Source: Brachionus plicatilis (Eukaryota; Rotifera; Eurotatoria; Ploima; Brachionidae). Taken from it: 64,000 bases of DNA. Location: contig QEOQ01000226.1 of assembly GCA_010279815.1 (NCBI GenBank), positions 2,324,456-2,388,455 on the forward strand. Direction: 5' to 3'. The notes beneath the pieces were generated by a model. That model was not told the DNA's origin. It ran no database searches and was given only the letters and a program-made list of their open reading frames with translations. This document shows, in pieces, positions 48,450-58,441 of this stretch (positions within the stretch are counted from its first letter, which is position 1; every line of letters starts with the position of its first letter). The position numbers and the translations under genes are program-made.

Positions 48450-50216
48450 ACATGACGATTGATCAGAAACCTAATCGGTTTTTAAAAATCAGATTTGATA
48501 AAACCTGATCAAAATCGAGTTGATTTATTTTTAAATTTTAAATTAAAAAACATTAAAAGCCTATTTTTAACTAAAAATAATTAAACTATTCAGAACACAA
48601 AAATTTTATCTTTTAAAAAACTGTTTGTATTTTTATTCACTACAACAATATAAAATTAATATTTTGTTTTCCTATTAACTTGAATTGAAAATTTTTTGGC
48701 AATGTTAAAAGATGGGTATACGAGGTTGGGAGGAGTTTCTGTGTTTTATTGTCGAATTATTTAAAATTAATCTATTGCTTAGTAGTTGATTAATTAAAAA
48801 AAAGTGCGTATTTAATTTGATTAATTTTTTGAAAATTTTTTATCAAAAAGCGCACAATATTAAGGGTAATATAAATTAAATTGATATTGTAGTTTTTGAG
48901 TAAACTTGAAGAAAAGATCTTAGAAAAAACTCAATAATTTCTTTCCAACTCTAAAATAGTCAATTGCCTACTAAATTTATTCTAGATACTATTCATGAAA
49001 AATGCAAAAAAACTTGCCTACTCCAAATGGTACCCTTTAAAGTTTTCTTATAAAATAATTGGCCACATTCTATGAACCATTAATTTATAGCTTAATTATT
49101 CTCGCGTGACCTCAAATTTATTCGCATTTTAACTTAACTAACTTATTTTAATTTGTTTATTAAAAAAAGAAAGTTAACAAAAAAATTAAATAATCAAAGG
49201 TTTATATCGGAACAACTTTGGAAGTACATCTCTTAAAAAAGTCATTAGTATGGTAAGCTTAACTAAAGAATGAAATAGCAAACAAGAAAGTTGAAGAAAT
49301 ATTCTAACATTATAAAATATTAACAATATATCAATATTAAATTCTCAAGCACTCTAGAGAGCTTATTATTTAAACTGATTAAGAAGGGCTATCAACTATA
49401 CATAAAAAATACTTCTCAGTTTTTTAATGATTGTTTTAGAGTAAATTATAGTATTTTTAATTTTTAAAAAATTTAAAATAAGGTTATTTATTCCAATTTT
49501 GAATAAATAACTTTTGTATTCTTTTTTTATGTAATTACTGTTTAAAAGTAATTTACGCAAACAATTTAACTTGGCATGATGTTAAAGACAATAGACGAAA
49601 AATATGGATCAAATGCTCAAATCTCATCGGTGTTTTCACCTCAACAAAGAAGGATTCGTTTTGTTGAATCATAGCATAGCGTTTCAAAGAAATAAACCGT
49701 TATTGTTTTCGCGGAAATAAATTCTATTCCTCCACAAATAAAAAACCTTAATAGATATATTCAAAATAATAGGTTAGCGTTATTGTACATCTCTAAATAT
49801 ACAAATTCACAGTCTCTTTTGAAATTGGTTCTACAAAGAAAATTAATACTACACTGCGTTATTCCCCACCGCTTTAAAAGCCTAGAATTTAAACTCGTGA
49901 ATAATTATTATATATTTTAAACTAAACGTTCGTATATATATATTTTTTTTTTTAAATAACTTTCAAAAGCAGACAACATCTTAATGACATGTCAAAAAAC
50001 CTCAATTGTAAAATCAAGTGTCTGTAAAATATATTTTAAAATTTCAAGGCTGGGGAGGTACGGAGGGGGCGCAGCCCCCTCCGTGACTTGTTAGTATATA
50101 AAATTTAAAAAAAAACAAGTCTATTTTTAACCGTTTTTTAATTCTGATTTGTTTTGTTAATTAGTTTTATTTTTTGACTTATTTTTAAAAACCGATTAGG
50201 TATCTGACCGGTCGAC
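48450..50216. mobile_element. 1.8-kb element with ~45-bp inverted ends
   Basis: The left end (aggacatgacgattgatcag, then aaacctaatcggtttttaaa) is repeated in reverse complement at the right end (tttaaaaaccgattaggtat, then ctgaccggtcgaccaacctt). The inner 25 bases are nearly perfect and the outer 20 more diverged. Inside, about 49711-49910 has a continuous frame (EINSIPPQIKNLNRYIQNNR, LALLYISKYTNSQSLLKLVL) that could be a transposase scrap, but I do not recognise it. The superfamily is unknown. Confidence 0.55.
50060..50084. other. Perfect GC-rich hairpin
   Basis: acggagggggc (50060-50070) and gccccctccgt (50074-50084) form an 11-bp stem with loop gca. It stands out sharply from the AT-rich surroundings and sits inside the 48450-50216 element, near its right end. 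Confidence 0.8.
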
Positions 50217-50703
50217 CAACCTTAATTATAATTATGGCAATACTTGGATTTAGTCATTTTTAAATAAACAAATAGTTTTTTATTCTGAAAGTACAAGATA
50301 ATGGAAAAAAAAATTAGAGATTAGACTTTTTTTTTGAATCGAAGTTCGATTTATTAAAATTTAATTTTCCAATATACAATTAATTCAAAATTATCAAATT
50401 TATAATTAAAATATCTCGATATAATCAGGCATTGAGTGTCAACAAGATTTATTTATTTATTTATCTAAGATTAAATATTTAACAATATTCAAAAAATATC
50501 TTTGATTATAAACTACAGGTATTTTCAAAATAAAGTAATGTGCTTTTATTTAAATGTAATTTTCAAAAATTTCCTTTAAAAAAACTAATCCTGCTCTGAA
50601 ATAATTAGACTTAAACTAATCAAAATTATCGATAACTCGACTTTTTAGATCTAATTGATTTTAATTTAAAGAAAATGACAAAAAAAAATTCAACTGTTTA
50701 AAA
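50217..50703. other. 5' flank of the GPCR gene
   Basis: This is AT-rich, with no coding sequence. It probably contains the promoter and 5' UTR of the receptor gene. Confidence 0.4.
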
Positions 50704-51912
50704 ATGTCACAAAATTATATTTTTTACACGAGAATTTTCGCCGATGAAGAAAATTCAACTCAATTGCCTGCTAATGAACGCTACTTTATGTTTTTTAAAA
50801 GCTTTTCCCAACACCGAATGCACAACATCTTCTATCCAACCGAGCTAATTCTTTCCTATTACACGATGTTTTTGATCATCCTGGGCACAATTTGTAATGC
50901 CATCTCTTTCATGGTCATGAATGCAAGAAAATTACGCAATTATTCGTGTATGAAAATTTTGTCTTTTCTTTCAATAGTAGACACTTTAGTATTGTATCAA
51001 TGGAATTTAAACACATTTTTTAAGTATAACCTGAGCTCGCCGCCTCATTTTGAAGACTTGGAAGAGATTTCAATTGTTTGGTGCAGATTGATATCATTTT
51101 TGGCCTTTTCCACGCTTCAAATAAGCTCGTGGCTTTTAGCACTGGTTAGTTTTGACCGAGCCATGGGAGTCTATTCGACCTGTTGGACCCGCCAAATGAA
51201 TAAATCAAAAAAATTGTACACTCTCATTATTTTCATATGTGTTTTTGTGCTTTTGTTAAACAGTCACCTGCTGGTTTTCAATGGGTTCTATGTGGAAAAA
51301 ATAAATCCAGAAACCTCTCAGAGCTACAAGGCAATTATTTGCTATCAGTCAAAATGGGACGAAGATTATATATTTCCAAAGTGGCAAACAGTTCACCTGT
51401 TTATGTATAATGCTTTACCTTTTTTGATAATGCTTGTGTGCAATTTTTTTATTATCTATAATGTAAAGTATGCGCGAAAAGTAAAATCACACAATAAAAA
51501 GAGTGAAAAACGAAAGAAACGAATGACATTCATGCTTATCTTGGTCACTTGTACTTTCATGATTTTAACATTGCCAAGTGTGATTGTTCATACTTTTTAC
51601 AGGGAAATACTGAGCGACAAGCCATATCGTCGCATGATTAATTTAATAGTGAACAATTTGGTTCATACAAGTCACGCAATCAATTTTTTTTTGTACATTT
51701 TTTCAGCTCCCAATTTCCGTACCGAATTTAACCAATTTTTTGCAGATTTAATGTCAAAATTTAGAAAATCCGAAAGCCAAAATCTTCGAAGTCAACTTGT
51801 TGAACAAACTGATTCGAATAAAAGAAAATCTTTTGCATCAACTATTATTTTGACAAAATCTGATCAAAACAATAAAAACAATCAAAATAATGCTAAAAGT
51901 TTATTTATTTAA
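50704..51912 (+). CDS. Rhodopsin-family (class A) G-protein-coupled receptor, probably peptide-gated
   Basis: A single 402-codon exon. Seven hydrophobic segments are clear, at about 52-74, 84-102, 124-150, 172-193, 231-252, 275-296 and 312-334. Landmark residues are Asn65 (GTICN, helix 1), Asp93 (helix 2), Cys127 with Cys213 (likely disulfide to loop 2), Asp151-Arg152 (FDR instead of DRY, helix 3), Pro239 (helix 5), Pro291 (LTLP, helix 6) and NFFLY at 327-331 in place of NPxxY. The third inner loop is basic (KKSEKRKKR), as in G-protein coupling loops. The tail is Asn/Lys-rich with Ser/Thr sites. The pattern resembles FMRFamide/thyrotropin-releasing-hormone-type invertebrate receptors; the ligand is unknown. 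AATAAA occurs about 50 bases after the stop. Confidence 0.93.
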   Translation: MSQNYIFYTRIFADEENSTQLPANERYFMFFKSFSQHRMHNIFYPTELILSYYTMFLIILGTICNAISFMVMNARKLRNYSCMKILSFLSIVDTLVLYQWNLNTFFKYNLSSPPHFEDLEEISIVWCRLISFLAFSTLQISSWLLALVSFDRAMGVYSTCWTRQMNKSKKLYTLIIFICVFVLLLNSHLLVFNGFYVEKINPETSQSYKAIICYQSKWDEDYIFPKWQTVHLFMYNALPFLIMLVCNFFIIYNVKYARKVKSHNKKSEKRKKRMTFMLILVTCTFMILTLPSVIVHTFYREILSDKPYRRMINLIVNNLVHTSHAINFFLYIFSAPNFRTEFNQFFADLMSKFRKSESQNLRSQLVEQTDSNKRKSFASTIILTKSDQNNKNNQNNAKSLFI

Positions 51913-52649
51913 GTTTTTTTTTTAAATTTTCTTAGTTTCGATTAGTAAATGAACAATAGAATTGAAATAAATCCGGTTTTTTGCATCTTAATTTTTTTTA
52001 ATTTATATTTAATTGATTAAATTGCCAATTTTTAATTTTTTTTAATTTTAATTTTAATAAAATAACGAAAGGACATTTTGTACCTGAAAATCTAACTTTG
52101 ATTTTTCATTTTTTTTAAAAAACCATTATGATATTTGAATTCTACGACAAAAATACATAAAAGTGCACTTGATTTTTAATTTTTAAATTATGCCCTCTTT
52201 AGGTACTAGGGGCCGGAAGTTGACGAACTCAAAAAAGTTACTATTATTCAAATTCATATAACTAATGAATACAAAAGCTTGATATAATGATCGACCCCTC
52301 TATTGGTAGCTGAGACTATAAGCTACAATATTATAATATAATCATAGTTATTATAATTATTTTGGTCAAATAATACACAATAATATGAAAAATCGAATTT
52401 TTTAGAATTCAAAGTTGAGTTTTGATTCTTTCCCTTAATTTTCACAAAAAGATCGATCACGATTCTAAAAGCGCATCAAAAACTTTACAAACTGACAAAT
52501 TTTCAGCCGTCCCTTTTGTTTTCTTCAAAATCTGCTTGAGTTAAAGGTTAATAATTAAACAAATTTAGCAAATTTTTTCAAAAAATTTTATTTTAGTTTA
52601 TTTAAATCTAGAGAATAATCGTATTTTAATTATTTTCATAATTAATCGT
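51913..52649. other. Intergenic region between the GPCR and a LINE remnant
   Basis: AT-rich. A short richer piece at 52198-52235 (taggggccggaagttgacga) belongs to no recognised feature. Confidence 0.4.
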
Positions 52650-53340
52650 ATTTAGTGATTGGTCCACTATTGTTCGATTTTTTTATCAATGATTTACCAA
52701 AAGGAATAAAGAATGTTGCCAAAATGTATGCAGATGATACTAAAATGTTCTCGCAAACGGTATCAGAAATAAGCGCAGCGAAACTACAATCAGATTTAGA
52801 TTTAATTTTCAAGTGGACTCAACATTAGCTTCTTCTCTTCAAGGGTTAAGAAAATGGGTCGTCATGCATTATGGTCATACAAACAAAGATTTTCCTTATT
52901 TAAGTCTGACTGTGAGAATGTTGAAAGGATTCAACACAGAATTAGAAACAAACCGTATGACAGCAGATTGAAGGCTTTGAAATTTAAAAATCTGGTGGAA
53001 AGAAAAAAGAAGAGGTGATCTAATTCAATTTTTCAAGTTCATGCATGGAAAAGAATTGGTTGAAAAAAGCAGCAATTTTAATGTCACAAAAAACCAAGGA
53101 AGAGGTCACTGCTTCAAATATCACAAAGAAATTTCGAGGCTCAAACATAGAGATAGCTTTTTTTCAACAGAACCGCTAGCATATGGAACTCGCTGCCAAA
53201 TCAATTAGTTGAAGCTCCCAATGTTAACAGCTTTACAGCAGGCATTGATTGCTGGATGAGCAGCACAATCACATCAGCTATCTTAGTGTGCCTTGTCAGC
53301 ACTCTGGTGATTTAGTAATACTACTACTACTAAATCTTGA
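52650..53340 (+). pseudogene. Dead LINE reverse transcriptase fragment
   Basis: The fragment opens in the RT core: VIGPLLFDFFINDLPKGIKN, then AKMYADDTKMFSQ (catalytic YADD near 52730) and LDLIFKWTQ. After an apparent internal deletion near 52830 the frame is shifted repeatedly, but the family C-terminus can be followed: SYKQRFSLF-like, RIQHRIRNKPYDS, RGDLIQFFKFMHGKELV, NITKKF and NRTASIWNSLPNQLVEAPNV. It ends in gatttagta-(ACT)n-tactaaatc, a hairpin-like ACT-rich tail. It belongs to a different LINE family from the one at 31.7-36.4 kb, because the core sequences differ clearly. Confidence 0.8.
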
Positions 53341-53527
53341 ATTAGTTTAAAAATTGATGAACAAAGAAGCATCTATTTATCTATTAATTTATCTGAAATC
53401 TCATTTCAATGAAAATTTTTCAATTTTTTTTCTAAATGTTTACATTGTAGCATGACAAGAGGGTTTAAACTAAGGATATAAAGCTATTCGGACAAATTCG
53501 GGGGAAACCAAAACTATTTAATCAAAA

Positions 53528-54640
53528 AAAAATCCATACCGAGCTAAAGCTCCTTTAGATTACAAAAATAAAAATAAAATTATGAAAATATAAATTAAGA
53601 AATAGTGCAAGAAAAAAAATAGATAAATTTAAAAAAATTTGAGCTTTTTTAAGTACAAATTTTTAAGCTAAGAATTATACATGTAGCATATTTTCTCAGT
53701 TTATTTTGATTGTAAAAGACTATGTTAGTTCCATTTGTCTGAAAAAAACTATGATAGCCAGTATTTTTATTTATATATACTCTAGACACATTCAGTCATT
53801 AATGTGCAAAAATAATGATTTTCAGTGCCTATTAATTGAAAATTTATCATGAGATTGAAAAAACTCTAATGATACTTATTTAGTTTTAAATCCTTAAGAG
53901 TATACAAATGACAAGATTTGAGTCAAATTTTGTCAAAAAGTTCGATTATTTTCCGCCTAAATTATTAAACATTAAACTAATTTTTTGCCATTAAACACTT
54001 ATCGGTAAAAAAGATAATAATCAAGCGATTTAAAATAAAAAAATTCATTATGGTTATAGTTTTGATAATATAATTTATGTCAATTCTAATTTTTTTTTTT
54101 TAAAAAAACAATAAATAAAGTAAAACTCACAAGAAAAAAAATAAAATACACGGTTCAATAAAATCATAATTATACTTATTAAAGTAATAAAATCATTAAT
54201 TAAAAGAAATTCATTAAAATTTTAATGCAAAATTCTTGTTTAAAAAATTAAACCAAAAAAACTCGAAATAATTGTTTTAGAAGATTCAATATATTTCAAA
54301 ACGTTTTTATAACATGTTTAATTTAAAAAAAATCCGGCTTATTTATTGAATACAATTCAATTAATCATCTTGTTAAAATATTTGTCAAAATGTCAAATTA
54401 AAGCGAACCAATTTTAAATTTTAGTTCGTTTAAAAAAAAGTATTTTTTTAAAATGCAATAAATACTCTCTATCAAAATTTATCTAATTTTAATTTTAATA
54501 TTTATCTACTTTTGAACTTATATTATTTTAAATTTATTTTTTTCTTATATTTTATTTTATTTTATTTAACTTTATTTTATTATTTTTATCTGAAGGAGCT
54601 TTAGCTCGGTACAGATATACAAATAAATAAATAAATTTTA
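53528..54640. repeat. Inverted pair of GAGCTTTAGCTC repeat ends
   Basis: 53541-53575 reads ccataccgagctaaagctcc on the plus strand, and 54588-54622 reads aaggagctttagctcggtac, its inverse. AT-rich sequence adjoining each motif is also similar in inverted orientation. Either this is one foldback element of about 1.1 kb with TACCGAGC termini, or two insertions of the same small element in opposite directions. A related single copy is at 3650-3735. Confidence 0.5.
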
Positions 54641-55953
54641 AATTTCAGAAAAGAGCATGAATTTTGATTCTAACAATAATTTTTTTCGGATCAAGTCGAC
54701 TGTACTAAAATAAATGATAAGCTACGAAGAAGACCCACGGAGCGAGACTAGCTGTAGCGTCGCTATAGCAGATGTCGTTCCTTAAAAAATTATATTTAAA
54801 TATAATCAAAATTTATTTAGACTTTTTTTTATTCAATTAATTTTTTCCATTTTTAGAACTTAAGTTTCTAAATTTCATTATGTGATATATTGGATGAGAT
54901 TTTGACTTGACTTAAAATTTTTAAATTTTTAAAATTCATCTTTGAAGGTGATGGTAATTTTACTCTAATATAGGGTCCCAAAACTTAAATTTTTCATAGG
55001 CTAAATTTTATAAAAATTAAATTTGAAATTCCAACTATGAAATAAAGTTTCTTAAAACGATGATAAAAATTTTCTAGATATAATAATAAAAATACATTGT
55101 CTTAACTACTAGGGAATTTGTGACAAATTTACAATTTTTCTCATTTCTCAATTAGAAAGTTCATAATTCCCTTTGTAAACTATTTCTGAGAGGGCAAATT
55201 AAAGAAAAATTTACTTCTGCATTACCATATATTGTTACATGATCATTCAGTCGTTAGCTACTTTAAAATTTTAAAATGATGGAAGTTGCTAATTTTGACC
55301 ATATCAAATGGACAAGTTCCTTCCCCTTTAAATATACTCTTCCTGATAATAACTCCGATTAAAATACCATTCTAAGATATACCAAAGATTTGAATATGAT
55401 CCAAATATTAAAAATTCGCTACAAATATTGTCAAATATTGCTGACTTTGTATGGCAAAATCCTATCAACTTCTTCATGTCCAAATTCAAAATCAAATTGA
55501 GTTATGTATCATAGTTACATTTTTAAATTTTAAATATTATTTTGTTTAATCGTATTCTATTTTAAATTCTTTCTGGTCAAATCTTTAATTAATTTTTTTG
55601 TGTGAGTTTATTTTTTTTTTATTAGAATTATCCAATTCACTATTCAGAATTTTAATTATTTTAGAATTTATATTTTTTTGGCTTAGTAATAAAATATTTT
55701 TTTGTGTGAGAGATATTTGATCACAGCAAACAAATTTTCTTCTGTAAAAGATAGCATCCGATGTAATTTAACATTAATGACAATGAAAATTTGACATGAA
55801 ATTCAAAACTGTTTTTGACACACTCTGATTAGATTTTCAATTTAAATTTTTCAAAAAAAGTTTTAACTTAAACATTTATTAAATAATTGTTTTACAAAAG
55901 AATATAAACATTGGACACACCAATCAATTAAATTTAATCCTCATAAATTGAAA
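54641..55953. other. Intergenic region
   Basis: AT-rich. A patch at 54720-54781 (gacccacggagcgagactag) is less AT-rich but has no frame or partner repeat in the window. No gene is visible. Confidence 0.4.
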
Positions 55954-56289
55954 TCAGCTTTTGAGAAATCTTCTCTTTGTTGGTGTTTTGATCGTTTCTT
56001 TGTCAAAAAGTTTTTCTAAAGCAGTCTCTGTTAAGTCTTCGCTCGACATTCTGCCATGGTTTTGATAATTGCCATCGAATTCGTTCGAGTCTAGTCTCTC
56101 CAAAATTCTCTGTAACATCTCATACTTAAAAAAATAATAAAAACTTGAATTTTTTTTTACAAACATTACCATTTCGATGTTCTTGTTAGACCTCATTCTT
56201 GGCAAAACTCTGGATTCTACTTTATCGAATTGGATGCAATAAATAAAAACTATTGCAAGTGTGAAAAAAGAGAGTATTTTGAAATTCAT
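55954..56289 (-). CDS. Small secreted peptide precursor, 96 residues
   Basis: Two minus-strand exons, 56289-56170 and 56124-55954, join in frame around a 45-base intron (gtaatg..ttaag). The protein begins with a signal peptide (MNFKILSFFTLAIVFIYC..VES). The mature part starts RVLPRMRSNKNIEM, continues with a helical stretch YEMLQRILERLDSNEFDG and an acidic spacer, and ends TPTKRRFLKS, with one dibasic/tribasic site. It could be a neuropeptide or small hormone precursor. There is no amidation Gly and no cysteine in the mature part, and I recognise no family. If read through the intron the frame stays open, which is why the unspliced reading looks like a 111-residue protein. Confidence 0.65.
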   Translation of the reverse strand: MNFKILSFFTLAIVFIYCIQFDKVESRVLPRMRSNKNIEMVMFVKKNSSFYYFFKYEMLQRILERLDSNEFDGNYQNHGRMSSEDLTETALEKLFDKETIKTPTKRRFLKS

Positions 56290-57943
56290 TTTAGAATCTT
56301 TTTTGAATTTCTAGAAATAAAATTATTTTTATATTCAAATTTTACTTCCTGTTCCTTTCATTTTACAAAATAAATTCTCTAATTACTTCTAATTTAAAAT
56401 AATTAATTTGATTGTTAAAATTTCACTTAAATTATTTGAAAATAATTTCCGCCCATCTCATAAAAGTTATTTATTACAATTAGCCTGATATAAATATACC
56501 AACAGATACTTAGATTAAAATAATTGAATCGAAAGAATTGAGTGGGTCTAAGCTTTGAAATTTTTTAAAAATTGATCAGATTTAATTACTCTAAAGGTGT
56601 GAGATCTCTTTATTTTTGTTGAATTAATCAATTTAATTTAAAAAATAAAGTATCCCAATATCTAAATGGAATTTTTTCTTTTTTTGAAAAATGAAAGAGA
56701 TGATAAAAATTCTTGTCACACATATCAACACCATGAATCAAGCATGCAATGGTATATTTGATTAAATTAATTCTTGATTGAATTTTATTAAATTTGACAT
56801 AAATTAAAAGATGTTCTAATAGAAACGATTAAGAATCTACCTTTTTCTAATATTGCCTTAATCATTTTAGCAATATTAAAAAATAAGATGTTTAAAGCAT
56901 TAAATTTATGTTTGTATTTATATAAAACTATTTTTCAGTTTTAAAACATAAATAACCAATTTTGACTGCCTCAGACCCAAGTATCTGTTCAAAGATTTAA
57001 AATTAATTATTTTTTAATTTCTAAATTTAATTAAATAAAAAATCAGCGTCCATTTTTATAGCTTTAAAACTAATAATTATGAAAAATTATGAACCATGTC
57101 TGAGGAAAAAAAAATATCCTTAAGCTAAAAATTGACCAGTCGCTACATCTTAGAGCTGAGTTTATTTTTTGTTTAATTAAAAAGCTTTTCTTAAATAAAA
57201 AAGGCCTATTTTAATTTTTTATGATATTAATTAAAAAAATTTAGCCGAGGGCTTTAAGAAATTCTATTCGAATCAACTTAACAAAAGATTAGTTATTTTA
57301 TTTTTGATAACAAATTAGTTGTTAAATTGTTTCAAACTTTCGGTAAATCATCTGCAAGAACTAACAGAAATTTAGTTTTACTGTTTAATTACTTTTTGAC
57401 TTCAAGAATTTAAGCTTTTATATTTTTAATAATTATTTTGGTTCTTTATTAAGGATCTGCACAAAACTAAACTTAGCAAAAAAATTTATTTTTAATCAAT
57501 GGTTAAATCATTATTTAAACTGCTTTTTGACGTAAGTAGTCTCAAATCAAAATCATTTGAGTTTTGTTTTTATATATCTGATTCTATTAATTTTATTTCC
57601 CAATTGAATCCAAGTTAGTTTGGAAAGAAATTATATCGTTTTAATCAAAAATTTTTTAAACGAGGGTCTTAAATTACCATTGCAGATATTCATCAAAAAT
57701 TTAAATTATTGAATTAAAAAATAATTTTTAAAATTCTAAAACAATTCCTAAAAATGACATAAATTGCTTAAAAATAAAAATTGATAAAAATTTGGTTTTA
57801 TTTTTAAAAAATGATTACTCCATTTAATAAATCTTAGTCAAGTTTATTTAGCATTAAAATAAATTCAATTTTAATTTTTAATCTTTATTAAATTATAATA
57901 AATCTAGAAAAAAGCTAAATTTTTTATTCTAAAATAAATGTAA
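56290..57943. other. Intergenic region between the divergent peptide and MTRFR genes
   Basis: The two flanking genes point away from each other, so this stretch should contain both promoters. The sequence is AT-rich and no motif or repeat can be singled out. Confidence 0.4.
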
Positions 57944-58438
57944 ATGCTTAGACTTTTCGCTACTGAGTTGAAACAGGTCTGTAATGTTCAGAATTTTGTT
58001 ATTAAGCTAATTAAAACTCCAGTTATCTTTCAAAAACGATACCTTAAAGAGCCTCCCTATCCAGTGTTAAATGAAGGAGAAATTCGAGAAATTTTTGCCA
58101 AAGGTAGTGGACCAGGGGGACAAAAATTGAATAAGGCTACTAATCGTTGTCAGCTAAAGCATATTCCAACTGGTAAAAAACTTGAAAATTTTTACAGAAA
58201 TTTATTCTTATCCTAAGGTATCATTGTGACTAGCCATCACACAAGATCACTGGAAGAAAACCGCAAAATTGCCCGAAAACTACTACAACAAAAACTTGAC
58301 TTGTATTTTAATAAAGAATCGAGTTATTTGTCACAATTAGCCAAGCTCAAACAAGAAGAAAAATTGGTCAAAACCAAAAGATCTGTTGAAAATTTGAAAA
58401 GAAAAAAAAAATTTAAAGAGGAAGAGGGCCTGGAATAA
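57944..58438 (+). CDS. MTRFR: Mitochondrial translation release factor in rescue (C12orf65 homologue)
   Basis: Exons 57944-58172 and 58218-58438 join in frame to 149 residues. The N-terminus ([20 protein letters not shown]) looks like a mitochondrial import signal. The class-I release factor GGQ loop is [14 protein letters not shown] (about 53-66), followed by [19 protein letters not shown], the conserved core of the family, and by [14 protein letters not shown] and a basic C-terminal helix ([11 protein letters not shown]). MTRFR acts with MTRES1 to release peptidyl-tRNA from stalled mitochondrial large subunits. It lacks the codon-recognition domain, as expected. The intron is 45 bases and splits the Gly codon after the GGQ domain. 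The stop lies 3 bases before the ATMIN start. Confidence 0.95.
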
Positions 58439-58439
58439 A
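58434..58439 (+). terminator. AATAAA signal overlapping the MTRFR stop
   Basis: AATAAA at 58434-58439 includes the MTRFR TAA (58436-58438). If used, cleavage of the MTRFR mRNA would fall inside the first exon of ATMIN. In such AT-rich DNA the motif may be chance. Confidence 0.4.
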
Positions 58440-58441
58440 AA

